A stretch of DNA of 64,000 bases from Pristionchus mayeri (lineage: Eukaryota > Nematoda > Chromadorea > Rhabditida > Neodiplogasteridae). The stretch covers positions 39,684,901 through 39,748,900 of the forward strand of contig BTRK01000006.1 of assembly GCA_036245805.1 (NCBI GenBank), written 5' to 3'. Shown one piece after another: positions 44,694 to 56,674 of the stretch (position 1 is its first letter; each line of letters opens with the position of its first letter). The translations under genes and the position numbers were made by a program. The notes under the pieces are model-generated. The model worked only from the letters and a program-made list of their open reading frames with translations. It had not been told where the DNA came from and ran no database searches.

Positions 44694-47630
44694 TTATTGC
44701 TGCGCGTCAGTGGGTATATCGTTGTTGTCATTGCTGCATATTAGAGGAGCGAGAACTGCTTTGAGGTCATCCATCGGCTTCAGAACGAATTCGACCCTCT
44801 CAATTGCCCTCGAAGAGGCGTCCATTACAACTGCACCGCATCCGAGTTCGTACTCGTAGAAGTCATTAGCAGGTACTGCAATGAACGACGTCATTGAAAT
44901 CATTGAATCAGATGATGTATCAGTATGCCTGAACTTTTGACAGCTTCTGATTTGTTAGGCTCATAAAATCGTGTGACGTATATCGCGGGTAAATAAGAAC
45001 AAAATATGCATAGCATGACGTTCGCGAATTCGGTTGATAATGGGATAGGAAAAGTTCAGAACACATTCAAGTTCAGTCAGGTGAAAATGCATAATGACTC
45101 ACTCTCACAGACGGGAGCCCATTGCCAGTAGAGGCCGGACATGCGTTTGCCCATTCGGACTCGAACGCAGTTCTGCGAATTCTGAAATACTAATTTTCCT
45201 AATTCCTGCATCAAACATTTGGAATGATGTGACGGAGGGGGGAGGGGTTCAAACCAAGCGTAAGCACACCTGGGAGATTTCATTGGAGCGTCTTTCTATG
45301 TGCTTGATCTCTAGGATGGTCAGACCGGGCAGAATGATGCTGCACTTGAGCTTTGTGGGCTCGAAAGTCAGCGGAAGGCCGATGAGCGAAAACGGCACCT
45401 CATCATTGCAGCCTGAACAAGCGAGAGGAAATAGTTGTTAAGAGATCCCAAGATCTGTTAACCGAAAAAGGAAAGCAAAAAATGTAGTTGTGACAAATCG
45501 AGATGATAATAGATCGCACCGAGACTCGTGTTGTGGTAAGTGAGGGAGACTTTGAGGGGAATTCGAGTGCGGGAGACTCCAATGTAGTATGAGCCCGAAG
45601 GGAGAGAGAAGGACCGGGCAGTGGAAGAGCAGAAGTTGGCCAGAGTGGAGGCACCTTCAGTAATCTGAAAATACTCAAATCCTTAGATTGATCAGCTTTT
45701 ATGAGTTGTGCGCAACTGACAACGCTTCAAACTGGTGGTTCCAACATAATAGAATCTTAGCGATCGCATAGTCTACCTTCAATATTTAGAATTGATATGG
45801 GGGCCGAACCTTGGCGAGCTCTCGCCCATCCTTATCCTGTTGTCCACAGTAGGTCTCGCGGTTAGTGACGTATATCTGTGCAGCTTGTCCTTCGGGCACG
45901 ACGATGGACTGCTTGCAGTAGGAGTCGACACGCAGTGCAGTGAACACGTCCTCGCTAATCTGATGAGACGGGCAGAGTTGAGAGGGAGAGTTAAGTTCCG
46001 GCTGTAAAGTTCACGTATCTCACAGAATAGTTGAGCTTCAGTGTGTACAGGGTGCGAGAAAAGTATGGTGACAAGTCTTTTATGTAATATCTCGCGAAGT
46101 AATGATAGCATAGATTTCTGCTTTCGCCATTGTATGCCTGCGAACAGTACCTCCAACAATTTTATTACAGTTCCCCATCTATCGATTTTGTCTTTCAGAG
46201 CTTTTCGATTTTCAAGTTCGAAAAAATGGGCCCTTGGCCCGCAGCTCATTTTTCTCTTTAATTAATAATAAAAAATCTTCGGATAATAATTCCCCCGCTT
46301 TCTCAACTTGAGAATGGAGAGCAACCATTCCTCTTTAAAGTATACTTGTTTAGGCGGAAATACAATATCAGGAAACGGAGAAATATGAAAATAACTGCAT
46401 CACACTTTGATACGGAATTATCTTTTTGAAAAATCACATTTTCGAATTTCTTTCTCAGCATCCATATATTGAGATATAAACTTGTATGTTATATGCAAGG
46501 ACCGAATTATGAATTTTAGTAGCGTCAAACTGAATGAAAACATGGTTTAAACTACTGAACCATACATGAGAAAATATGGCTGAAAACGACACTTGGGACA
46601 GATTCGAAAAAGGTACAGAAGCAGATTCGCTTTCCCAATTTAAACTGAAAGCATATTTGCACTACTGAACGGGCGTGTACCATAATACATACGTTTATAT
46701 TTTCCTATCATTCTTATTTGATGGACGCGACATCTTTATTCCAGAAAATTTTTTCGAGGGCCGTTCGTCACAGCTTACTTTTAAATATTTTTAAGCTGTA
46801 TAACCAAATCTCCAAATTAAATGGACACATATTTAGACTCGGGCACAAGTGCCCTTCTTAAGAAAAAATAATGGAATGCGCCACCTATTACATTGTTGTA
46901 ATGCGGCATTAAAGAAGGACTGTCAGCAAAGTTGAAATTTTGACGTTGTCATAACCATGACCGACCTTTGTACAACCATAAGAGATTCTGAAAATTTCAA
47001 ATGCGTATCTCTATTTTGAATCGAGTTATCATTAGTTGGCAGGATGCCAAGGAGGGCTTGAAGGGAAGGGACGTGCGGGAATTCAAATATCTAGAAGATT
47101 TTTCAAAAACTGGTGGGATTCGAACCCGCAACCTTCCGATTACGCGGCGACTGCTTTACCACTGAGCTATGCGATTGACCTTTGCCTATCCTCTTAGCTC
47201 GCGCTATGATCGTTGGATGATTGTTTAGGGCATGGTTATGACAGCGTCAAAAATTTAACTTTGCTGACACTCCTTCTTTAAAGAATACGACTCATGCAGT
47301 GAGAGAAACATGATCGTTTTTCTTCACTAAATTTTTAATAAATTAAATCTCGTAATCTAAAAGAAATATTTGTTTGATACATGAGCGCTAAATAGCTACA
47401 TAGCTAAGGTACATGGTGCAAAAAATTGGGATAAATTAAAACACTGCGCACCAAGTGGGGCTTAATTGAATTGTGTCACAATACTTTTCTCGCACCCTGT
47501 ATATGTGTTTTTATGGTGAACTTCTTGGTAAACCTCAGAAGATCCTTTAACAATAGCAGAAAGGGCAATGACTCACATTGGCAGAGGCCACAGCGAACAC
47601 TGAGATGTGCGCGATCAGAAAGTACAACAT
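44694..47630 (-). CDS. alpha3: secreted 10-cysteine protein, intact
   Basis: On the minus strand the exons are 47,577-47,630, 45,810-46,001, 45,520-45,664, 45,270-45,412, 45,103-45,181 and 44,694-44,875. They sum to 795 nt, or 264 residues plus TAA. Signal peptide: MLYFLIAHISVFAVASAN. All 10 cysteine positions of alpha1 are kept, with identical exon phases. Landmarks are PELNSPSQLCPS, VVPEGQAAQIYVTNRETYCG, ITEGAST, CVRVRMGKRMSGLYWQW and FVLKPMDDLKAVLAPLICS. The C-terminus is longer than in alpha1 (NDNNDIPTDAQQ). Intron 1 is 1575 nt instead of 122-150 nt because a transposon of about 1.45 kb lies in it. Coding exons show no lesion, so the gene is probably functional if that intron is spliced. 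Confidence 0.83.
46913..47277 (-). mobile_element. nested MITE with TTAA flanks and tRNA-like promoter
   Basis: Inverted arms of about 50 bp begin AGAAGGACTGTCAGCAAAG on the left and end CTTTGCTGACACTCCTTCT on the right. TTAA flanks both ends (46,909-46,912 and 47,278-47,281), the target of piggyBac-type elements. It lies inside the TA-flanked element of alpha3 intron 1. Its interior carries pol III-type A and B boxes. Confidence 0.65.
47110..47180 (-). ncRNA. tRNA-like sequence with intact A and B boxes
   Basis: On the minus strand TAGCTCAGTGG (47,159-47,169) matches the A box and GGTTCGAATCC (47,116-47,126) matches the B box, at normal tRNA spacing. The acceptor stem does not pair and the anticodon loop lacks the usual T before the anticodon. 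It is therefore not a working tRNA but could still recruit RNA polymerase III. Confidence 0.6.
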
Positions 47631-47677
47631 CCCTGGATGATGAATTGGGGGGATGTCTTTAAAAAACATAATGAGAA

Positions 47678-47706
47678 GCTATTTTGGGAGCTACAGTAAG
47701 ACGCAT
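47678..47706 (-). promoter_or_regulatory. conserved promoter-proximal motif of alpha3
   Basis: Minus-strand copy of the 29-nt motif (ATGCGTCTTACTGTAG then CTCCCAAAATAGC), ending 47 nt upstream of the alpha3 ATG. Confidence 0.5.
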
Positions 47707-48240
47707 GGCAATTCTGGGCAGGAAAAGGCTCGAAAATGCCATGGATGAGTGAAACGAACACGAAAAATATTGAGTCTAAGAAATTCTGCTAAAATTACCG
47801 ACAGCTACAGTATGGCGAAGCAGAAAGTCGGGGGTAAATAAGGTTCGGAAAATGTTATGATAGGATCCGAAAAAAAGATTTTGAATTCGGCGGTGATCAA
47901 ATTTCGTGGATATTTTAAAGCTGAAAGCCCACGAAATAATGCGCACGGGAGACTGAAGGTCTGCCAAATAATGAACGCGTCATAGCTGATGTAACATCGC
48001 GTCGATACATTGTTTGCAAAAACATCGAAGCCTCCTTGTTTTCGTTTCTAGATACGCCGCGATGAATCAGAGTTCGAAGATTCATGCGAAATACGAAAAT
48101 CGGGTGCACTGCCATAATGTAACTGGAAAGAATGAGCTAATCGCTCTAATTTCGCCCTTATAGAAGCACATTATGGAGAGTTATTATTGCCTCAAAGGTA
48201 ATTATGAGTTTTCTAGCGGACAAATCATAAAAATTCCCTT
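47707..48240 (-). other. 5-prime flank of alpha3
   Basis: Homologous to 29,480-30,030 in inverted orientation, including GAAACGAAAACAAGGAGGCTTC. No conserved open frame. Confidence 0.45.
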
Positions 48241-49460
48241 TCAGGATTGGATAAAAAACTCATCGGAACAAAGAAAGATGCCAGAATTACGAATGCCTAA
48301 TCCAGAAAATGCAGGATTAATCGAAAACGAGTAAAATGCGACACATTATGGGGGCCAGGAAACCGTAATGAGCTTGGAACAATGCTGACCGATTTGGTCT
48401 AGCTTCCGCATGACACTGATATAATTGGCGGGAGTACTAGCATAGGAACTCGTGGTGGAATGATTAGTCCGCGTGCTAGGAGGAGGCGGGGAGATTGTAG
48501 GAGTGGGCGGGGGGAACGAACTGCCTCTTATAGGATTGTCTCCTATAGCAGCTCAGACAGCAACAATGGGATGCGAATAGATGCTGCGGAGGAGGGGATG
48601 TACAGGATTATTGTTGCATGCAAGCACCATATGGAGAACGTGCGTGATAGCGCGAGTGAGGAACTGCACTTACACCGCGTTATTCGAAAATTCTAAAAAT
48701 ATATTGTAATCCGTACTTTCTGACGTGTTTGCGTGGGTAGATAGAATATAACCGGAGGATTGAATATATGCTTTCATTCGCGAGGCACGTTCCCCGCCTT
48801 CACGCTTATCCTGAAAAGCACTATAACATCCAAAGTGCATATTATTGGATTCGCATACGCTAAGTTCAAGGAGATTTTTAATACTTCCTACCGTACCACT
48901 CATTTATAGCTCACCGCGCTTTACGAAGTGAACACTTATTTTCGAACGAGTTCGCTTAATTTCTCTTAGTAGAAGAGAGTTTAACGGAAAATTTTCCGCT
49001 GCTACCAGTCTGACACGATTAGGACGTCGTTAGACGTGAGTGCAGACGTCGCCGATTTCGGACGTACGAACAATGACGAAAGAACGGGAGGATCATTTGA
49101 TAACTTATCAGCGAAGGCGGGGCAAACAGGTGCGAGTGTGGGATGTGTAGACAGATATATCCTAGCGGTTAACTGGCATGAGTACAACCGGGATACAATG
49201 TAACGTCGCAGAAGGAATCCAAGTGGTAAGGGGGGGAGAGAGCTAAATGTAACGTAGCAGGGGGGGGGGAAGCGGAGACTAGGGGGCCTCCAATTTTCGG
49301 ACGCTCTTCTAGAGGCACATCGAGTTGGTGGCCGTGATCTTCGCTTTGATGACTTCGAATTACCTGGAAAACGAATGATGAAATAAGTGGAGGAGATGGA
49401 AACATAAAATTAGGGGGTAAGTGTGTTAGAGTTTGTGCTGGCCTGAGTCATGAGATGATA
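48241..49460 (-). repeat. duplicated block p, copy 3 (inverted)
   Basis: Inverted homologue of 28,008-29,300. The stretch 48,245-48,680 is nearly identical to 28,860-29,290, while 48,700-49,460 is more diverged. The open frame 48,460-48,696 is the complement of one in copy 2 and is not a gene. Confidence 0.7.
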
Positions 49461-52447
49461 AAGAGCAGAAAGGATGGAGATGCTGACCTCATTGAAGAAG
49501 GGAAAGTAGGAATTTCTCATGCAGCGGTGATTCTGCCTCTGCCCGCAGGCACACAATAGGAATTTTATTATCTTCTCCCACTCCTTTTTTTTAAAAATTC
49601 TCCCAGTCCTTCCCGTAGAAACGGGATATCAGCCTGAAGACGGAATATTTCTACGATTCGGAAGAACGACTTCCACTGAGATAGATTGCTGCTCAATCTT
49701 TGACAAACTCTTCTGGGAAAAACAGAAATAATCGAAAAAAAATTTGAATTATCTCAGGATCATGATCTTTCATACAATCCTGTGAATGGAAAAACCGCAT
49801 TTACTTGTATGCGCATTTTTTAATGTCCGGGAACACTAGGATGCTTTTTTGTGTTAAAAACGAATGACAACTGTCTGAAGACGAATTTCCGATTATGATG
49901 GGGACCCACGATTTGCACGAATCGGGCATAGCCATGCACGAATTAGAGATTATAATTCACGCGGTGTCCAGCTTATTCCAATGTTTGGTTATGAAGTTTC
50001 AGCGATTGCATCAGTAAATTAGCTTCGGATTAAACTGCATAAGTTCGCTATTCGAAATATTGGATCTCCGAATTCCCAATGCCTAAAGGAAACGCGTAGC
50101 TCATTCCCTGAAAAATAGAGATAAAAAGATTGTGCAGAAGGTACACTGTGGAATAGCCTAATTAATAATTTTTCATTCCTTTTATATGCTCCCTAGCGGA
50201 TGTGAAACGGTATCGAAACCATTGGATGTGAAATCGTTTCCGGATAGTCATCTCAGATATATATCATACAACTCCTTGGCGAGGGCGGATTCTTGTGCTA
50301 ATCGCAATTATTGTCGAAGTCCTCCACGAATTCTTCCAACTTATCTGAAAATAATAAATGGTATAACATGATCGCCAACTCAGACCTGCTCACAATACAC
50401 TATTCTAGTGAAAATGCAGATCTTCCCACGCAGGATCATTGAAGCTTGAACAATCACGACATTGCCTATACATATTCCCTCAATATAACATTTGATCATG
50501 AGAACAAGACAACTAACAGTCTGAATATTCTCTGTACGATATCAAATAATTAATAGCATTGAGAAAAAAAAATGCTCAGTGTGCTATTAAAACAACAAAT
50601 TCCTTATTTTCAATTTGAATTAGTGGTAGATCAACACACCTGACGTTCTCGGCCCACCGTTGCTTAACTTGACAGATCGGACGGGATGTCGTGTTCTGAA
50701 CTGGGTATGGTCGCAAGCGGGGATACATAGCGAACGAATCGGAGTATATTTTGCTGTCGCGCTCATGTGGAGGAAGAAAATGTGAATTTTTCGTCCATTA
50801 TTAATCTTTATAGAGATCAAAGATCATACCAAGAATGAGAAAACTGAAAGAAGAGTCCGAACCCATCACTATCCTTCCTCTCCCATAGCGAATGATCTTT
50901 CGCTGGCAGTTCTCTAAGAGATCAAAGATCAATTTGAATGTGATAACAAAAGAATCTTTCTACATTTATATGACGTGTTTATTGGCTCGCCGAAGCAAAG
51001 CTTTTCCAATATTTCGGTATTTAGACCACGTCTTTCAACGAGCCAGATCGAATAGTTACCTCTAACTTGAGCAATTAAACCAACGCTGATGTTGGTACCA
51101 TGCGAACATCGTCCTTTTGCCCTCTGGACTCCCTTGGTACCACTATTGCTCTTTACCAAATCCGTTGATAATCGGTGAGCTGACACCCAGCGACGCAATG
51201 ATGATACAGAAAAATTTAATATAGATCCGAGTTTGTCTACGTGAGTGAAAATACTTGCGAAAATTTCCAAAAATGAACGAAAAATTTGATGCTAGAGCCT
51301 CGCTTTTGCGCTCAAATTGCTTTACTAGATCACGCTCAACACGTAAGCACCATTATAACTATGTGGAGAAGATTAGCATTTCATTCATGCTACTGTCCTT
51401 TTCATTGTCATATTCTAGCCTGTCCAGACAAAACGTTTTCAAGCCCGCAAGGGCTGTCCTGAAAGAAAAAAAAACTTTTGAGCGAGACAATTGGTTCCGA
51501 ATAAATCCTGTGTTCCACCTATATCACTTTCGGGAGGATAATTATCCGGGCCGAGTGGACGGAGCTTGAGATGTCAACAAATGGACATCCATTTTGAGGA
51601 AATATTGTTGTGATGTCGTTGCAGTGAGATTTTGAACGACCGATTTTCTAACATGTCTCGAAGATACAATCTTGTTTGTTACTTATTCAGGAACTGTTTT
51701 AATATAATTTCTTGAGAGAACTCAATTGAGGGATTATATATTGTTTTCTTTTTTTGTAATTGTTTTTTTACAGTTCGTCCTTCATCGCCTATGCACATAC
51801 ACTCTGTCAGTGAGCTTAATTCACGAGAATCAACAGGGATCCCCTATCTCGACTTGTTCAAAAAATAAGGAGTGTGTGATTAGCCTCCGAAGTCCTCCGT
51901 CTCCACCGGATATGATGCGTTTTAATTCCCCTCTTCTTCTCACTCCTCAGACTCATTGCGAAACGTCGCAAGATACGAATTCGGGAATCCCGAAGGTGGA
52001 ATCGCTCATTAAGTAGCAGTTTCTTGACAAGAAAGTCGAGCATGCAAAGATGGTAAGTGAATATCAATGCAATTTATGGTTTAAAGGGTGGGACAACAAT
52101 AAATCGGGTGTTAATACGAGATCGAGTGTATTTCTTGCACACAGATGCTAGAATTGACTGAAGAGCGGTTGAAATGGCTATGCAGCAGTCTAGGGGAAAT
52201 TAGAACACATCAATAATTGGAAAATATCTTTGTCGTCTCACATTAGAGGCTTGGGTTATGCCTTTGATGACATTCATCAGATGTGCATATGTGACATTTA
52301 GTATAGTAGAGTATGCGAGATCGGTGGGGTGAGTAATACTATGTCGAGAAGGAAATTGTCAATGAAATCGATTAGATAGATTAGATGAATGAGAGGGAAA
52401 ATGTTTTGTGGAGGTGCAAGGAGAACCTTCTATTTCCCAGCATGAAT
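49461..52447. other. boundary between cassettes III and IV, no supported gene
   Basis: A piece at 50,195-50,260 is homologous to 27,030-27,130 (inverted). The 3-prime flank of beta3 (51,830-52,300) matches that of beta1, including an open frame at 51,858-52,067. A plus-strand donor-like GTAAGTGAA sits at 52,051. Open frames at 50,929-51,270 (minus) and 51,255-51,569 (plus) have no motif. Confidence 0.4.
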
Positions 52448-54754
52448 TCACCCATGAATTCGCTGAGATTGACGATGAGGAATATTAGGCGGAATTCGAT
52501 AGAGCGTGATGGCGTACTTGCGAAGACAAGTCAACTCCCGAAAGCGCATCTGAAAGACACAAAAAGGTAGATTCAGAATTTATTATCTCTTGCTTTTACT
52601 TACATCTATTTAGCTAAATTTCATCATAATCGTCGGTAATATTATAATAATCATATCGGTAATATTATAATAATCACATTTATCATATTTTGATATTACA
52701 TCTTAGTATCTCTCTAAATTGCAATATTTTTCGCAATACTTCCTGTTATGATTGTAGTAATCATACAGTATCTCTACAGAACTCGTAATCAAAGCAGCAA
52801 TGGCGTACCTCGTGGAAGAAGCACAGGACGGGTGTTTCATCCTCAGCTCCAGGACACTGTGGACGATGGTCGCAGATGTCTCCGATGGTGATGCATCGAT
52901 AGGAACCATCGGAAGAGGGAGAGGGACAGGCTGTAGCGTGTTGCTGCTGGCAAGCTGAAAGAAAGACATCGTGGCAAGAGCAGAAGATAGAGAATCGTAA
53001 CACTGTTTCCATTTGGAGAATGTCTGAACTCCTTATGATTACATTTCGTTTTTCATAGATTAGATAATGTGTGAAAGCGGCAGCAACGGCGTGCTAGACT
53101 GCATTCCACCAGAAAAGTTTCGTATAATCGAATTCGATGAATTTTAGTTAGATTGTCCTGAATAGCGTAGATTGCAGGAAATGAGCCACATTTTTCTGAG
53201 TTCTAACAGGAAACCCTCGTCATAATTTCGGAAAGGCTGGAGTGTACTAATTGATCTGCATTGCTTCTTATGTCATCTTATACGAATCAATAATACAAAC
53301 GTCGCAAAATAAGATTATGCTAGTTGACGTGCAGCTTTGTGGATAGTTATTGCCAATTTTTCTCATATTGTACTGCTACAAATGGTTATTTTTTCATTGC
53401 TACAGTAATCTTCGATATGCATGTCTATTCGTGCAAAAACTAATCGTAATCGTTCTGCAGCTCATGCGCCAAAGTGCTTCTGTTATTGAGTGACGATATG
53501 TAGTAGGGTAAATATTCTTGGATGGGTCTTCTAGTACGAGCTAGTCAGTTACACGAAACAACCTTGCATTTTTCCTTCCCCGATTTCTGGCTTCTCTGCT
53601 CTGTCACCCTTGAAGTAAAGCCAATATTGAAATCATTAAAACATTGGGTTGTCGTAGTGCTTCAAGTGCGCATAAACATATGTACTATGACGCTGCAAAA
53701 CGGCTAGCGGACCTGGTGTAGCTTTTTTTCAACTACACGGGGCTTCTCACAGTCCAATCTGGCGCAATCGCGTGAAAGCATATCTTGCTGTCGGAAGAAC
53801 GTGCTATTTTGATTTGGCTAATGCTTCTAAGCCCACGGTCTTAGCATGGCGATTTTATCTCCGACTGCACTAGGCTACAGAAATGATGCGATCAAGAGTT
53901 CGGATTTCGGATAATCGTCTCTTACAGGCACCGCGGAGGTGACGTTAATCCTAAGACCTCGTTTTGTAGGACAATTCGATACATGGTCGGATAAGAATCG
54001 TCGGATGTGAAATGATTTGAGGACCATTTTATGGTTTTCATCCAACATAGTATCGTTTTTTTCAGCTCTGTTATCCAGAAACGAACAGTGGAAAAAAAAT
54101 GAAAAATTGAAAAGATCGTCAATCAGAGATTACTATGAGCATAGCAAAAAGCTATATAGATGCGACATATGGCGCGTCACTAGCTTAGGTGACATTTCTC
54201 TCGCATCATTACGCTTTCACTCACGGATTAACAGGTACCATATTTAGAATACCGAGTACGATAATCGCAAAGCAGAAAAAAGCTCACAAGGGTCAAAGAC
54301 GAACGCGGTCTAGCTCATTTACGAACAAGTAGTTGGTTACTATAGAACCTTACATAATTTATTAACATATCTCGTGCAACTTCAAATATTTATATTGAAA
54401 ACAATTAGCACAAGCTGACCTTCCAGAGCTTCCGCTGGTATCGGCTGGTTGTACGCCATGTGCATGGGATTTTGATACCAGAGAAGAATATGCCTTGTGT
54501 CTTCGCCGACTCCAACCTGAAAAATCGATACATTACGGTAGAAAAATATTAAGTTTAATCCTAGCGCTGAATTTCCAAGTTTTCTCACCAGCAATAAACC
54601 TTAAAAATTGTCACTAGAAGAAAAGTACGATTGTGGAATATTTTGTAGCAAATAAACTAGCCTTTCTGGGTGGGATTGGGATGGATCCGGATGTTGTCAA
54701 CAGCACATGTGTGAGAGCGACAGAGATGAGTAGACAGGTACGGGCGGAAATCAT
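52448..54754 (-). CDS. beta3: secreted LDL-receptor class A-like protein
   Basis: On the minus strand the exons are 54,662-54,754, 54,420-54,516, 52,809-52,954 and 52,448-52,549. They sum to 438 nt, or 145 residues plus TGA, the same as beta1. Signal peptide: MISARTCLLISVALTHVLL. Exon 2 reads VGVGEDTRHILLWYQNPMHM. Exon 3 starts ACQQQHATACPS and keeps all six cysteines with ITIGDICDHRPQCPG. Exon 4 reads MRFRELTCLRKYAITLYRIP and ends RIHG, with one additional cysteine. As in beta1, exon 1 ends AAG|GCTAGT, a GC donor. Beta3 is closer to beta1 than to beta2 in exons and introns. Confidence 0.77.
53455..53540 (-). repeat. conserved block inside beta intron 2, copy 3
   Basis: Minus-strand counterpart of 20,822-20,893, reading EDPSKNIYPTTYRHS in the comparable frame; the cysteine of copy 2 is lost. 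Confidence 0.3.
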
Positions 54755-55899
54755 AATTGAATGAAGTGCCCGGAAAGAGAAGAATTGACTTTCCTGGGAG
54801 GATTCCAACAACGCAATGAGTGAAGTGTTCAATCAAGTCTCTCCATTGCAAGAGGCGGGACTAGGAATGAGAAGTAGGCGGAGTCAAGTTCTGATTAGAG
54901 ATTATCTTAAGAAAGTTTAGACGGAGTGGGCTAGGAATTGATCTTCTGGAAAAGGACACGTTATCAAAAAAATGAAGACATGAATTGCTGGTCAACCTAT
55001 TGGACAAATATTTAAGAATCAGTCAATATTTATTAGGAAGGGGGCATCTGCAAAATCTCATCGAACGTGGGCTGAAGATTCGGCCCTTCAACAAGGGATT
55101 GGGTAGACCAATCGGATAATTAACTGCTTGGTGGCATAAAAGCACAACTCTCCTCGAAAAAAAACGAATAGATCTTTTGAGAGATTATATTTTAGACTAA
55201 ATTCCATGAATAGCCGTAGACCCTCATGATAAATGTCATGACTACGTGGGCTAACAAGAGATGTCGGCAGAACTCTCGAGAAGTTCACATCATTTGACTA
55301 ATGATAGTAGTCAGGGCTCAAGTGTTTCCGGTTCAGCTTTTAATTCCTAAAAATTGAGATCATGAGTGTTGAAGAATGCTTTTTAAAGAATGCTCTTTAA
55401 AAAGTTTGAATGTAATACCTGTTATAGTTTAATACCAATTTTGTATACATTTTGATGTATGAGCGGGCTGCATACATTTTGAACAGTAGACTCGAGAAGC
55501 CGGAGATAAACGCAATTATATGGAAAATTGAGCAGACGGCTACGTCGAAGATCCATTAAAGAAAACTTTCCCTTAGTGTTTGATAAATATCTGATTCCTA
55601 CAAGTACCATAAACGGATATCTTTACATCTTTACTGGACATCTCTACGAGTCTATACTCAGTAGTTGAGGAATACAAATGAGGAGCGCTCTCAAAGCCGT
55701 TAACAACAGGTGCCTCGATGCAAGATACGTGGATTTCTCAGTGGGAGTCTTCTGGTCACTATCCGATCTTCGATTCCTTTTATTGCAATTAACTTCGTCG
55801 TTAATACGCGAAACACCCCCAGATCACTTAGATGGTTCACCTGGTGGTCTATGAGTTATGACGTCTGATCTTTCGTCAGTGTTTCTGTTATGACTTCCG
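54755..55899 (-). other. 5-prime flank of beta3
   Basis: Homologous in inverted orientation to 15,426-16,200 and, near beta3, to the flank just before beta1. No conserved coding frame. Confidence 0.45.
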
Positions 55900-56243
55900 A
55901 TGCAAAAAAGCGGCATGGTCGTCAACAACCCCTTTTCTATATCCCTGATGGCAATTCAGCCACTTCTTTCTCCTCGTGATGCAAAGCAACCTCATCAATC
56001 GGGGTCTCGCTTATCTCTTACCGCTTGTGCCATAAACACTTCCACTCGTAATGAAGCCATCAGAGGAACTGGGGGTGTTGTGATATCTCTTGGAAGAGCT
56101 TCTGAATTAGCAAATCCGACTTTATTGGGCAGGAGAGGTGGTGACGTGTGCGGGGGGAAAACGTGGTGTCGTTGTTTTGAATGCATGGACTTTCGAATAT
56201 GACCTAGAACGTCATTACTTCCGCTGGCCTGGCAACTACGCAC
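55900..56243. other. conserved block open on both strands, copy 3
   Basis: Counterpart of 15,116-15,425. The plus frame (55,900-56,202) reads MVVNNPFSISLMAI, an 18-nt in-frame insertion (QPLLSP), then GTGGVVISLGRASELANPTL and on to TGA. The minus frame (56,243-55,995) is also open, includes DITTPPVPLMASLRVEVF, and has a good donor GCG|GTAAGA. Indel length and third-position changes suggest coding, but the strand is unresolved. If the plus frame is real, it diverges from beta3. Confidence 0.4.
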
Positions 56244-56674
56244 CTGTTCCTGGCTTCCGATGGATTTATTAAGTCAGACGAATCATGGCACATTCTTCTT
56301 CCACTATCTCCCCTTTTTCAGAAATAAAGGGGCTTCCCGCTGCAAAAAGTGTTATAATCAAGTAAGAAGTACATATTTAACTACGTGTTGGATCTCGCAA
56401 GAATCCTTGTAACAGGAGACGGAAGGCGCTAGTCGATTCTCAGAAACGTGTAAGAGTAACCAAATGCATAAGCAAGAACGGGCTAATTAGCATGCTCACG
56501 ATATTTGAACTTTTTTTTGTAAACAGGTGGGCAAATCTCAGGGATGCAGAAGCCAGATCGGAAAGGATTGGTACTGCGTTGGGATGTTTTTCGAGAAATA
56601 ATTATGATCTTTGAGGATGCGTCGTCAAAATTTTTCAAAAGAAATTGAGGAGATTCTGAGGAAGTTAACACATA

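Larger units (their letters stand above)
46048..47499. mobile_element. 1.45-kb Tc1/mariner-type element in alpha3 intron 1
   Basis: Ends CAGGGTGCGAGAAAAGTATG on the left and ATACTTTTCTCGCACCCTG on the right are inverted over about 26 bp with one mismatch. TA flanks both ends (46,046-46,047 and 47,500-47,501). A minus-strand frame near the left end runs into the terminal repeat (LREILHKRLVTILFSHPV) and may be the C-terminal remnant of a transposase; no DDE motif is left. Alpha1 and alpha2 lack the insertion, so it post-dates the cassette duplication. Confidence 0.8.

Noticed and set aside
45779..46249. Minus-strand open frame of 156 codons across alpha3 exon 2
   Set aside because: It reads alpha3 exon 2 out of frame and runs into the intronic transposon; the alpha frame with its cysteines and splice sites fits better.
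47110..47180. Functional tRNA gene on the minus strand
   Set aside because: A and B boxes are perfect, but the acceptor stem does not pair, one T-stem pair is mismatched and the anticodon loop lacks the normal T; it also sits inside a MITE.
48460..48696. Open frame in block p copy 3
   Set aside because: It is the complement of the 28,848-29,069 frame in a nearly identical duplicate, and copy 1 does not keep it.
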